64,000 bases of DNA from Qipengyuania sp. HL-TH1 (lineage in GTDB: Bacteria > Pseudomonadota > Alphaproteobacteria > Sphingomonadales > Sphingomonadaceae), in NCBI RefSeq assembly GCF_036365825.1, contig NZ_CP142675.1, forward strand, positions 3,108,501 to 3,172,500, in the 5' to 3' direction. Shown here one piece after another: positions 25,546 through 34,130 of this stretch. Each line of letters starts with the position of its first letter. Position 1 is the first letter of the stretch. Under the pieces are notes generated by a model. The model worked only from the letters and a program-made list of their open reading frames with translations. It was not told the DNA's origin and did no database searches. The translations under genes were made by a program, and so were the position numbers.

Positions 25546-26925
25546 ATGCGCGATGACGCTAAACTCCCCACCAAACTCTCACCTGATGGCCTGCTGATCG
25601 GCTATTCGCTCGAGGCGGATAAACATCGTCCGGTTATGGGTTTTCAGTTTGGTGAGGCGATCGAGGACGAAGATCGCGACGATGACATGCTCGAACCGGT
25701 CTTGCATACTGGAGACGGTCATCTGATCACGCTCGCTCGGACCGGAGCGGGCAAAGGCGTGGGCTGTATCATTCCTGCTCTTTTAAGATATCCCGGACCG
25801 GCCATCGTCATCGACCCCAAAGGCGAGAACTATCAGGTCACCGCACGTCGTCGCCGTGAGCTGGGGCAGAAAGTGCTCTTGCTCGATCCCTTTGGAGTGA
25901 CGGGAGAAGAAACAGGGGCGCTTAATCCGCTCGACCTGATCGATCACCGCTCTCCAGAGGCGGTCGACAGTGCCGCGCAACTTGCCGAGCTGATAGTGAC
26001 CAAGCAGCACACGCAGGACCCGTTTTGGGACAGCCGAGCTTATTCACTCATTACGACCATGCTACTCTTCGTGGCCTCCGGAAGGCCGCCTGTTCTGCGC
26101 AACCTGCAAGAGATGCACTACCTGCTCAATCAGACAAACGAAGATATAGACTTCACCTTCAAGGAGATCCTAAAGAGCCCGCTTCCCGCTGTCCGGCAGG
26201 GCGGTTCAATCAAATCGACCGCCGAGGCAAAGGTTTGGGCCTCGATCTTGTCGACCGCGCAATCGCACACCGATTTCCTGCGTAGCGCCGGGGCGCAAGC
26301 TACGCTTGGCCGCTCGACGATTGATCTTCAGGCGATCACTCGTGGCGATCCAATTTCCATCTATGTTGTGGTTCCGCCCGAAAAGCTCGAAAGCCACGGC
26401 AAACTCCTCCGCCTATGGATCGGAGTCATGATGGCGGCCATAACCCAGCGCTCGCGGCGTCCCGAATTGCCGACATTGTTCATCCTCGATGAAGCCGCGC
26501 AACTCGGCCCGCTCAAGCAACTTCGTCAGGCGATCACGCTGCTTCGGGGGTATGGCTTGAGAACCTGGAGCTTCTGGCAGGATCTCAGCCAGCTGCAAAT
26601 GCTGTACCCGCACGATTGGAAGACTATGATCAACAACTGCGAGGTGTTGCAGGCCTTCGGGTTCGCCAATGCGCGCGTCGCCCGCGATGGTGCCGAGCTG
26701 ACAGGTTACGAGGATTGGCGCGTCCTTCAGGATCTCGAATTTCCTGAAATGGTTCTTGCAATAGCAGGGGACAAGCCAGTCATCGCGCGCAAGCCCAACT
26801 ATCTCGAAGACCCCGCATTCGTGAGCCAGTTCGACGATAACCTGTTCTACAGCAAGACCCGCAGGACCGGCGGGAGACGAGGGCGCCCACCCAGCCCGCG
26901 AAACGTGGAAGCCTGGCTGAGCTGA
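25546..26925 (+). CDS. VirD4/TraG-like ATPase without membrane anchor
   Basis: A 459-residue protein of the conjugative coupling family. Walker A is ARTGAGKG (Lys70), followed by VIDPKGENYQVTARRR; Walker B is LFILDEAAQLG (Asp315, Glu316), then YGLRTWSFWQDLSQLQ. It lacks the two N-terminal helices of TraG and shares only motif-level similarity with the traG of this window, so it is a second, soluble coupling-type ATPase. A role in DNA or protein handling outside the transfer operon is possible. The reading frame stops at VEAWLS while the next frame continues as SLAELKRQRAREKAEA, suggesting a frameshift near 26915. Confidence 0.85.
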   Translation: MRDDAKLPTKLSPDGLLIGYSLEADKHRPVMGFQFGEAIEDEDRDDDMLEPVLHTGDGHLITLARTGAGKGVGCIIPALLRYPGPAIVIDPKGENYQVTARRRRELGQKVLLLDPFGVTGEETGALNPLDLIDHRSPEAVDSAAQLAELIVTKQHTQDPFWDSRAYSLITTMLLFVASGRPPVLRNLQEMHYLLNQTNEDIDFTFKEILKSPLPAVRQGGSIKSTAEAKVWASILSTAQSHTDFLRSAGAQATLGRSTIDLQAITRGDPISIYVVVPPEKLESHGKLLRLWIGVMMAAITQRSRRPELPTLFILDEAAQLGPLKQLRQAITLLRGYGLRTWSFWQDLSQLQMLYPHDWKTMINNCEVLQAFGFANARVARDGAELTGYEDWRVLQDLEFPEMVLAIAGDKPVIARKPNYLEDPAFVSQFDDNLFYSKTRRTGGRRGRPPSPRNVEAWLS

Positions 26926-26987
26926 AGCGGCAACGGGCTCGCGAGAAGGCCGAAGCGGCGCAGGGGCGACAGCCTTCCGCAAGCGAG

Positions 26988-27173
26988 GTGCTGGACGCCA
27001 AATTCGACCTGTCAGGCCCAGAATTCACGCCCCCGGAAGACATCCCTGACCCCTTCGCCATGCCGGACGATGACGGTCCCCATAATGGCACCGATGATGA
27101 TGATCGCATCGGGGAGGACGACGGGAAGCGCGGTGCCCCGGACGACGATGCCAGCGATGGTGCGAAACCTTGA
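26988..27173 (+). CDS. Acidic small ORF or frameshifted tail of the VirD4-like gene
   Basis: A 61-codon frame from a GTG at 26988; the open frame extends upstream without start codon to about 26910, where it would follow the VirD4-like protein after a one-base shift. The sequence (FDLSGPEFTPPEDIPDPFAMP, then a run of Asp/Gly) is coding-like and resembles acidic C-terminal tails of coupling proteins. It ends in a TTGA overlap with the NYN gene. Either a separate acidic peptide or part of a broken gene. Confidence 0.4.
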   Translation: MLDAKFDLSGPEFTPPEDIPDPFAMPDDDGPHNGTDDDDRIGEDDGKRGAPDDDASDGAKP

Positions 27174-27589
27174 TCGACGAGGAAGAGAACCCGGTCGCGG
27201 TGGGCTTTATCGACGGACAGAACCTTTTCATGCAGGCGAAGCGTCTGTTCGGCTATCGCACACCCAATTTCGATCCGTTCACGCTCCATCGCGAGATCTG
27301 CGAAGTCGCGGGTTTCGTGCCCGGAGCGGTGCGGTTCTACACCGGCATGCCGTCGGCGCGGCGCCAGCCCCGCTGGCACGCCTTCTGGCGCAACAAGACG
27401 CAGGCGATGGAGCGCATCGGCGTGAATGTGACTACGCGCCCCCTGCGCTACCGCAAACGAAGCATCTTCGATGACGACGGCGATGTCGAATTCATGGTTC
27501 AGGCAGAGGAAAAGGGGATCGATATCCGCATCGCGCTCGACCTTGTGCGGATGGCGAGGCGGGCCTGTCTGACTGACGGACCACAGTGA
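27170..27589 (+). CDS. NYN-domain protein, truncated
   Basis: A 139-residue frame from a TTG overlapping the previous stop. The N-terminal NYN (PIN-like RNase) fold is clear: VAVGFIDGQNLFMQAKRLFG with the first catalytic Asp, FDPFTLHREICEVAGF, VRFYTGMP, and EEKGIDIRIALDLVRMARR. Full-length family members continue with a strand carrying another conserved Asp motif (SQDQDL-like); here the protein ends after 8 unrelated residues, just before the STAND gene. It is probably a broken gene or an inactive remnant, although a ribosome site for the next gene follows directly. Confidence 0.7.
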   Translation: MIDEEENPVAVGFIDGQNLFMQAKRLFGYRTPNFDPFTLHREICEVAGFVPGAVRFYTGMPSARRQPRWHAFWRNKTQAMERIGVNVTTRPLRYRKRSIFDDDGDVEFMVQAEEKGIDIRIALDLVRMARRACLTDGPQ

Positions 27590-27598
27590 GGAGAAAAC

Positions 27599-30500
27599 AT
27601 GCAAGTTGATCGTATCTTCCTCAGTTCGACCTTCCTCGACTTCGCTTGGGAACGCGAGTTCCTCAACACCGAGCTGGTGCCGGCACTGAACGAGGAGTTG
27701 CGGAGTGAGGGACGGGAGATTGACCTGCTGGACCTGCGCTGGGGCGTGTCGCGCGATGCCGGCCTAGATAATCATGCGGTCGATATCTGCATGGCCGAGA
27801 TCCGCCGCAGTCGCACGTCGGGCGCACGACCCTATTTCCTCTATCTCGGCAGCGACCGGCCCGGCTGGATCCCCCTGCCCCGCCTGCTCGGCGAAGCGGA
27901 TCATAGCGCCATCCTCTCAATCCTCGGCGAAGAGGATGACGAGGCCGTCAGGCTGTTCGATGAGCTCTACCGCGCCGACGCCAATTTCATCCAGCCCACC
28001 CGCATCCTGCGTAATCGCGAGACTTTCGAGGATATGCAGGGCCTCAACTGGACGCAGGCGGAGGAGCGCATCCGCAGCGTAATCGATGCGCATCTCGATC
28101 GCCTGTCGCCCGACCTGGCGCAACGCCTGTCGACGCCGGTCACGATGCAGGAACTCGCGCTCGGGCTCAGTCTCGTCGACGGGGATGCCGAACGGATCGG
28201 CGCGATGTGGCGAAGCGAAAAAAGCTCGCTGTTCGGACGCATGGCTAAGGCGAAGTCTCCGCACTACGGCCGCTGGCGCCAGCGCGTCGAGCGCATGTTC
28301 GCCGACAAGGGCGCGCGCATCGAGAATCTTGAGCGCTCGGGCGACGGCGACAAAGCCTATCGCGCCGCGTTCGAACAATGGGCGCGCAAGGTTCTGCTGC
28401 ATGCCGCCAGCGGACACGATGCCGCCGAGAGCGCAGTTGATCCGACTGCGGGACCGGCGGCGCTCATCGAGCGTAAATGCGTAGCGCCACTGGCTGAGCG
28501 TCTCGGCCAAACGGCCGCACAGCCATTGCTGGTGTTCGGGTCCAGCGGCTGTGGCAAGAGCATCGTCGTCGATCAGCTCGTCGAGCGAATGCCGGACGCC
28601 ATCGTCTTGCGTCCGGGTCGCGAAAGGCAACGGCTCGACGGCGATGGCTTCGCCCGGCTGATGGGCAGCGCTGTCGGCGACGGCGTCGACCAAAGCGGCG
28701 AAGAGGCTTTGGCGGCACTGCGGCGGCGGCTCGAGCGACCTTTCTCGAGCAATGTGCTACTGGTCGTCGACGGGCTCGACGAATGCGACTGGCGCGATGT
28801 CGGCGAAGCCGTTTCGTGGATCCCGGCCGAACCGGGCGAGCGTCTCACCCTCGCCATCACAACCAGCGACGAGGGTATTCGCGACGCCTTTGCCGACATT
28901 TTCCCGCACGACGCCGTGATCCCGCTCGCCGAATTCGACGAGGAGGAAACGCGGCAGGCGATCGAGAGCTTTTTGGGAGCCGACGGGCGGCAACTGCAGC
29001 CGGGGCAATTTGCGACCCTGTTCGAAGGCCTGGGAGACATGCCCGCCAAGGCCGTCGCGACACGCATCGCCTCGACAATCGCGCGCTCGCTCTCCGACGA
29101 GGATCTGCTCCAGCCGACCGATGCGCGGCTGGAGGCATGGGTCGCCAGCTGGATTGAGCATCTCGTCGATCGCGAGGGCCACGGGCGGCGACTTGCCGAG
29201 ACGGTTCTCGCATTGTTGGCGGCGGCGCGCCGAAGCGTTGCCGAAGCAACGCTGTTCGAGGCGGTCCGCGACGATGCCGCGATCATGGATTGGTTGCGCC
29301 GATCCTTCCCCGACGGAATCGCGCTGGACACGCTACCGAGAACCGCGTTTAGCAGGCTGGTCGGATCGCTTTCTCCGCTGCTGGAGATGACCGAGCGGGG
29401 CGGCGAACTGCATTACGCGTTCGTGCACCAGGCGCTGAAGCGGGCCGTCTGGGAGCGCGTTGGTGAATCGTGCGGTCAGTGGGCTCACGAGCGGCTTTTC
29501 AACCTCGCCGCCGACCGGATCGAACTGTCGAGAACAGAAGGATACGAGGAACCCTACAGCCTTTCCGAAATCGTATTCCAGGCCGCCGCCCTCGGCACGC
29601 CGTCGCGTGAAAGACTCGAAAAACAATTGCTTGATCCGCACTTCATGGCGGCCAAGACGGGGCGGGCGATGCTCGCCGATACGCTGGCCGAACTCGATGC
29701 CTTGCGCGCCGCCGACTGGCTCGGCTCGCCCGTAATCCGCCAATATGCCGAGATGATCGGCGAGGAACGGCATAATCTTGTTCGGCTCGAGGATGCCAGC
29801 GAACGAGCCCTCTACCTGCGCCAGCGCGTCGGGCGCGATTTCGCTTCGAACCCGCTGCGCGGCCATTTCCGCGAGGACGAGAGCGTCGCGCGGCTATGCT
29901 TCCAATCTCCGCGCATTCCGGGTGTGCGGGTGGCGGACGCCGTTTCGCCGCGTCATGTGAGCTTCATCCAGCCCGTTGGGCGAGACTTGGCGATCGGCCA
30001 GAAGGACGGGTCGATCAGCATTGTTGAAGGGCAGTACGGAAACCTCCGTGCGACCCTGCCCGGCCACGGCGAGATCAAGGGCATGGTGATCGTCCCGGAA
30101 AGCGGGCGCATCCTCACCTGGGGCCCACGCGGCGATCTCGCTTTGTCGAGCGTCAGCGCGGCGCGCGAATTGCACCGTTTCGACATCGGATCGGGCCCTG
30201 TCCTCGGCGCCGTACCGACCGAGGACGGAGGCTGGCTGGTCGTCGGCGGCAGCCCCCTCGCGGTACACCGCTTCGATGCGAGCGGCGATGCGCTGGGAAG
30301 CGATCCGTTCGATCTCGAGACGGGGCCATCGGTGAAGATCACGAATGACGGACTCGAGGAAGCGTGGCGCTTCAGGCCCGAGAAACTCGCATCGGCATTG
30401 ATGGGACGCCGCGGCCACATGCACTTCGACCAGCAAGCCGACATCGCCAATCTGGGCGAAGGACTAGTCGCGATCTACGGCTTGCAATTGCTGGTTGTGT

Positions 30501-33409
30501 GGTCGGTTCGACACGGCAAGGTGCTGTTCAGCGCCAACCAGATCGAGAACGACAAGTGGGTGCCTTGGCAGGTGCGGCGCGATGGTAACGATATCCTCGT
30601 CCTGTCGAGAGGGGGCGGCCTAGCGCGTCTCGATCCTGCAGCCATCAGCATGGTGATCGAGAAGCCCGCGCGGGCTGTCGGCGGGGTGGAGCGTATCGAC
30701 GATGAGCGTCTGTTGGTGTTCCGTCAGCAAGACGATGGGACAATCGCGACCGAAATCGTCCACCCGGCCACGCTCCAGGTCATCGAGCAACAGAATTGGC
30801 CTAACATTGCCGATCAGGGATTTTTTCGGCACGCGACATCGTTCATGACGCGTGGCGTCACACCGCTTGGACCGCTCTTGTTGGCATGGAGTGCGGAAGG
30901 TCATTTCCTGCTCGATCATGCGAGCGGCGAGATAGCGCAAATTTCATTGCGCGAGATGGCCCTCTCGCTGATCTCGGGCCCGCATCTGCCCGGCAATGCG
31001 GCGATATTGATCAACAATGGCAGTCCCCAACTGCTGTTCGCCGATGGCCAATCACTCGATCTAGAGCCTTTGGTGTCGGACATCGCTACGTGTACCGATC
31101 TCGGGGAAGGGCGGGCGCTGTTGACGCTCGAGGATCAACGCGCCGTTCTCTGGGACGCCGACGCCACCATCCGCTGGATCACAGAGGACAATGACAGCAA
31201 CAATCCCGCGGCGGCGCGGCTGACGGGTCAGTCGCTGCTCCTCGCCAATGGCGAGATTGTTCGCCGGGACCGCTCCCGAAACGCCGGCTTCAGCCGATTT
31301 GCGACGCTGGGCACATTTCTGTTCGGCCAGAACGGCAACGAGCCCGGTCTCGTCGTCGCGAATACCTCGGGCCCGCTGGGCGAAGTCGCGGCAGCCGGCA
31401 AGGGACGCATCGACTGCATGGTCACTGCACGCGATCCCGTTATCGGACAACGCCATCCCAACGTCGCCTACCTCGCCATCCGCGGCGATCATCTGGTTAC
31501 AGGTCTCAACGGCGGAATCGCTTCGTCCATTTTCCCCATTGCCAGCGACGACAAACCTGAGGTGGAGGCGCTTGCAAGCCTCTCCCGCGTGAAGCGCATT
31601 ATGGCGACTCCTGATGGCATCCTGCTGCTGCGACGGCGTTCGATCGAGAAACTCGTGCCAAGAAACAGCCTGTTGACGGACTTCGAGCGCACGACTTTGC
31701 TCGACGGCAAGGTTCTCATGTTCGACCAGCCCAATGCGCATTTCGAAGCGACCGCCTGGTTCGCGCGCCTTGGTATCGGGCTAACCGCGATACAGGATCA
31801 TTACCGGGGCAAGGGATCCGAAGCGCGCCTGTTCCAGAGCTTCGATTCGCAGAAAGGCGTTCGCGGAGCCAAGTTCATTGTCGCCCCCGAAGGCCTCGTG
31901 CTGACGACACGCGGCTTTGCCTACCGCGACGAAAAGGGGCAGTTCCAGCATCTCACCTGCGACGCGGCGAATGGCAACATTTCCATAGAGCCTGTCGAGG
32001 GAGCCATCGCCCTGCCATTGCCGTTACGCGAGCGAATGGAGGAAATTCACGGACCGAACGATGGCGGAACCTATTGGGAAATGCCGGTCCCCGACGACCT
32101 CACCTTCACGCTCTCGCATGGCAGGCTTTCCGCCACACTCGATCACCACCGAATCACCATGCGCGACGGAGATGGCCAGCGGCCCTTCTTCTTCCCCGCC
32201 GGATACGACCTGCTCGATGCGGTCTACCATGCGGGGATGCTCATGATCCTCATCCGCAGCGAAGGCGTGCAACAGTTATTGCATTGTGGCTCTGCCGAGA
32301 TCGTCCCCGAACAACTCCCCTATCGACACGGAGCGCCAGAGCGGCGCGCGCTTCGCCGGTTGGGGCTCGTCGACAAGGTCGCGGGTATGTCGCCTCCCGA
32401 AGCAGGACATGGCATGGTGTTCTCAAAGAAAAAGGAAACAGCCCACCAACGCCGCGAATTGCCCGAGATTATCGAAACCAATCTCATGACCGGGAAGATC
32501 AAGGAAGCGGAAAAGGACATGTTCCTGCTCGAAGCCCTGATCAGTGGTGCCGCGAGTGACAATTCGCACGCAACGAGTGCCGGTTTGGCCCACAGGCTGG
32601 CAGCGCTCCACCAAGTGCTTAGCGGTGAGCTGGATTTCGAAGCGTATCGCCGGGAACGCTTCGTCAGTTCTTCGACGGAAGATGCGGAGGTGTTGGTAAA
32701 GCCTTGGCTGGATGCGATCATCAGCGCAGTTCTCACTCAACCGGATGTCGCAACAAAGGTTCGGGCGAAAAACTACGCCATCCGCACCCAGATCGAGGCT
32801 GCCGGGGTGGATACGTCGTCGCAGCGAGAGCTTTCAGATCTCTTCCATCTTATCGAAAATCCGCCCTCGCCATCAGAGCCATCAAATCGGGCTAATAGCA
32901 GCACAAGGGAGCAAGAATTCATGGACCTATCAAAAACGGACATGGCACGGCGACACGATGAGGCCATCTTGCTTGATGAACAGGGTCGATGCGCGGAAGC
33001 GGAGGCGATATTCGAGGAGCTTGCGAAGGCGGGCTTTGCAGAGTCTGCCTGGTCGTTATGCATAATGCATCATGCCGGTCGCGCTTCTTCTCCATCCAAG
33101 GAAAGTGAGCGCAAGTACCTGACCATGGCTGCAGAGGGCGGACTTGATAAGGCCCGCACCAATCTTGCGAACATGCTGATGCAAGGCGAAGGCGGCCCGC
33201 AGGATCTGGCCGGAGCGCGACGCTGGTCGAAGCTGGCGCTGGACAATGGGGATCGCACTGCGGCCATGTCTTATATCGTCGCCACGCTGACCGATTCATC
33301 TGCTGACCAGAGGGAAAAGCAGGAAGCATTGGCGATCCTCAAACTGGAGGTCCGCAACGGCAATCCGCGAGCACTTGCGCTGCTGCAGCGGCTGAAAGGC
33401 GACGGCTGA
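27599..33409 (+). CDS. Giant DUF4062-NTPase-propeller-Sel1 protein (STAND-like)
   Basis: A 1936-residue soluble protein with a GAGGAG ribosome site. Residues 1-110 are DUF4062: VDRIFLSSTFLDFAWERE, LDLRWGVS, YFLYLGSDRPGW. A helical region leads to a NACHT/STAND-type NTPase: Walker A GSSGCGKS (314-321), Walker B VVDGLDE (389-395). A winged-helix-like part follows (about 500-700). Residues about 750-1650 carry many short beta-rich units fitting one or two propellers. The end (about 1775-1930) has Sel1-like repeats (AEAIFEELAKAGFAESAWSL, AAEGGLDKARTNLANMLMQGEGG). The first three parts resemble eukaryotic NWD1/TEP1-type proteins. Such proteins usually sense a trigger with the C-terminal repeats and oligomerize through the NTPase. 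First gene of a three-gene unit. Confidence 0.87.
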   Translation: MQVDRIFLSSTFLDFAWEREFLNTELVPALNEELRSEGREIDLLDLRWGVSRDAGLDNHAVDICMAEIRRSRTSGARPYFLYLGSDRPGWIPLPRLLGEADHSAILSILGEEDDEAVRLFDELYRADANFIQPTRILRNRETFEDMQGLNWTQAEERIRSVIDAHLDRLSPDLAQRLSTPVTMQELALGLSLVDGDAERIGAMWRSEKSSLFGRMAKAKSPHYGRWRQRVERMFADKGARIENLERSGDGDKAYRAAFEQWARKVLLHAASGHDAAESAVDPTAGPAALIERKCVAPLAERLGQTAAQPLLVFGSSGCGKSIVVDQLVERMPDAIVLRPGRERQRLDGDGFARLMGSAVGDGVDQSGEEALAALRRRLERPFSSNVLLVVDGLDECDWRDVGEAVSWIPAEPGERLTLAITTSDEGIRDAFADIFPHDAVIPLAEFDEEETRQAIESFLGADGRQLQPGQFATLFEGLGDMPAKAVATRIASTIARSLSDEDLLQPTDARLEAWVASWIEHLVDREGHGRRLAETVLALLAAARRSVAEATLFEAVRDDAAIMDWLRRSFPDGIALDTLPRTAFSRLVGSLSPLLEMTERGGELHYAFVHQALKRAVWERVGESCGQWAHERLFNLAADRIELSRTEGYEEPYSLSEIVFQAAALGTPSRERLEKQLLDPHFMAAKTGRAMLADTLAELDALRAADWLGSPVIRQYAEMIGEERHNLVRLEDASERALYLRQRVGRDFASNPLRGHFREDESVARLCFQSPRIPGVRVADAVSPRHVSFIQPVGRDLAIGQKDGSISIVEGQYGNLRATLPGHGEIKGMVIVPESGRILTWGPRGDLALSSVSAARELHRFDIGSGPVLGAVPTEDGGWLVVGGSPLAVHRFDASGDALGSDPFDLETGPSVKITNDGLEEAWRFRPEKLASALMGRRGHMHFDQQADIANLGEGLVAIYGLQLLVVWSVRHGKVLFSANQIENDKWVPWQVRRDGNDILVLSRGGGLARLDPAAISMVIEKPARAVGGVERIDDERLLVFRQQDDGTIATEIVHPATLQVIEQQNWPNIADQGFFRHATSFMTRGVTPLGPLLLAWSAEGHFLLDHASGEIAQISLREMALSLISGPHLPGNAAILINNGSPQLLFADGQSLDLEPLVSDIATCTDLGEGRALLTLEDQRAVLWDADATIRWITEDNDSNNPAAARLTGQSLLLANGEIVRRDRSRNAGFSRFATLGTFLFGQNGNEPGLVVANTSGPLGEVAAAGKGRIDCMVTARDPVIGQRHPNVAYLAIRGDHLVTGLNGGIASSIFPIASDDKPEVEALASLSRVKRIMATPDGILLLRRRSIEKLVPRNSLLTDFERTTLLDGKVLMFDQPNAHFEATAWFARLGIGLTAIQDHYRGKGSEARLFQSFDSQKGVRGAKFIVAPEGLVLTTRGFAYRDEKGQFQHLTCDAANGNISIEPVEGAIALPLPLRERMEEIHGPNDGGTYWEMPVPDDLTFTLSHGRLSATLDHHRITMRDGDGQRPFFFPAGYDLLDAVYHAGMLMILIRSEGVQQLLHCGSAEIVPEQLPYRHGAPERRALRRLGLVDKVAGMSPPEAGHGMVFSKKKETAHQRRELPEIIETNLMTGKIKEAEKDMFLLEALISGAASDNSHATSAGLAHRLAALHQVLSGELDFEAYRRERFVSSSTEDAEVLVKPWLDAIISAVLTQPDVATKVRAKNYAIRTQIEAAGVDTSSQRELSDLFHLIENPPSPSEPSNRANSSTREQEFMDLSKTDMARRHDEAILLDEQGRCAEAEAIFEELAKAGFAESAWSLCIMHHAGRASSPSKESERKYLTMAAEGGLDKARTNLANMLMQGEGGPQDLAGARRWSKLALDNGDRTAAMSYIVATLTDSSADQREKQEALAILKLEVRNGNPRALALLQRLKGDG

Positions 33410-34122
33410 TGTCGATGGGCTTTCCGCCCGCGCAAGACGGTCTTCCCGATACCCCCGTCATCGCGGTGTCGGGGCATCGCCGCTTGTCGGCGCGGGCCGA
33501 AACCACGCTCGAAGAGGTGCTTGGCCGCTTGTGGCGCACGCTTGGGCAGGAATGGTCGGCGTGCGGTCGGAACGAAGCGCCGCCCCTGATCGCCAACGGA
33601 CTGGCGGCTGGTGCCGACCTGCTCTTTGCGGAGACACGCAAGCGGGATTTCCCAGCCGCGAAAGACTGGCATGTTCTGCCTTGTTCACCGGCACTCTTTG
33701 AAGCGACATTGTTCGACGGTCTCGAAGTGCGGCCCGATGCTACCGCTGGGCTTCGGGCACGCTATCACCGGGCGACAGACGGGGCGACAAGGCAGACAGT
33801 TATCTGTGACACCTCGGAACCGCCCACCTCATTATCCTATGCTGAGCTTGCCCGCTGGATGGTGACTGCAGCCGACGGCCTGCTCGCTTATTGGGACGGC
33901 GAGGAACCACGCGGCGAAGGCGGAACCGGGCATGTCGTCGAGTTGGCTTGCGAGCGGGCGCTTCCGGTTCTGCTTGTCACGCCAGACGGCGAGGTTCGGG
34001 GAGACGGAGCGATGGCTGGCAAGACGGATGACCTTCAGGCGCTGTCACGCGAGTTTGTCTGCATGACTTTGCGGCAATTTGATCGGCGAGAAGAATTGGC
34101 CGCCGCGCGGGCCGGGGAGTAA
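33409..34122 (+). CDS. SLOG-like Rossmann protein
   Basis: A 237-residue protein whose ATG shares one base with the stop of the giant gene (TGATG). The layout fits a SLOG (DprA/LOG-like) domain: strand-loop VIAVSGHRRLS (about 18-28), then LIANGLAAGADLLFAE with a Gly-rich ligand loop (about 63-78), and ADGLLAYWDGEEPRGEGGTGHVVELACERALPVLLV (about 155-190). SLOG domains bind or make nucleotide-like ligands and are paired with channel effectors in predicted conflict systems. The downstream gene has TrkA-N and RyR-like parts, which fits that pairing. Ligand unknown. Confidence 0.75.
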   Translation: MSMGFPPAQDGLPDTPVIAVSGHRRLSARAETTLEEVLGRLWRTLGQEWSACGRNEAPPLIANGLAAGADLLFAETRKRDFPAAKDWHVLPCSPALFEATLFDGLEVRPDATAGLRARYHRATDGATRQTVICDTSEPPTSLSYAELARWMVTAADGLLAYWDGEEPRGEGGTGHVVELACERALPVLLVTPDGEVRGDGAMAGKTDDLQALSREFVCMTLRQFDRREELAAARAGE

Positions 34123-34130
34123 GAAAACGC

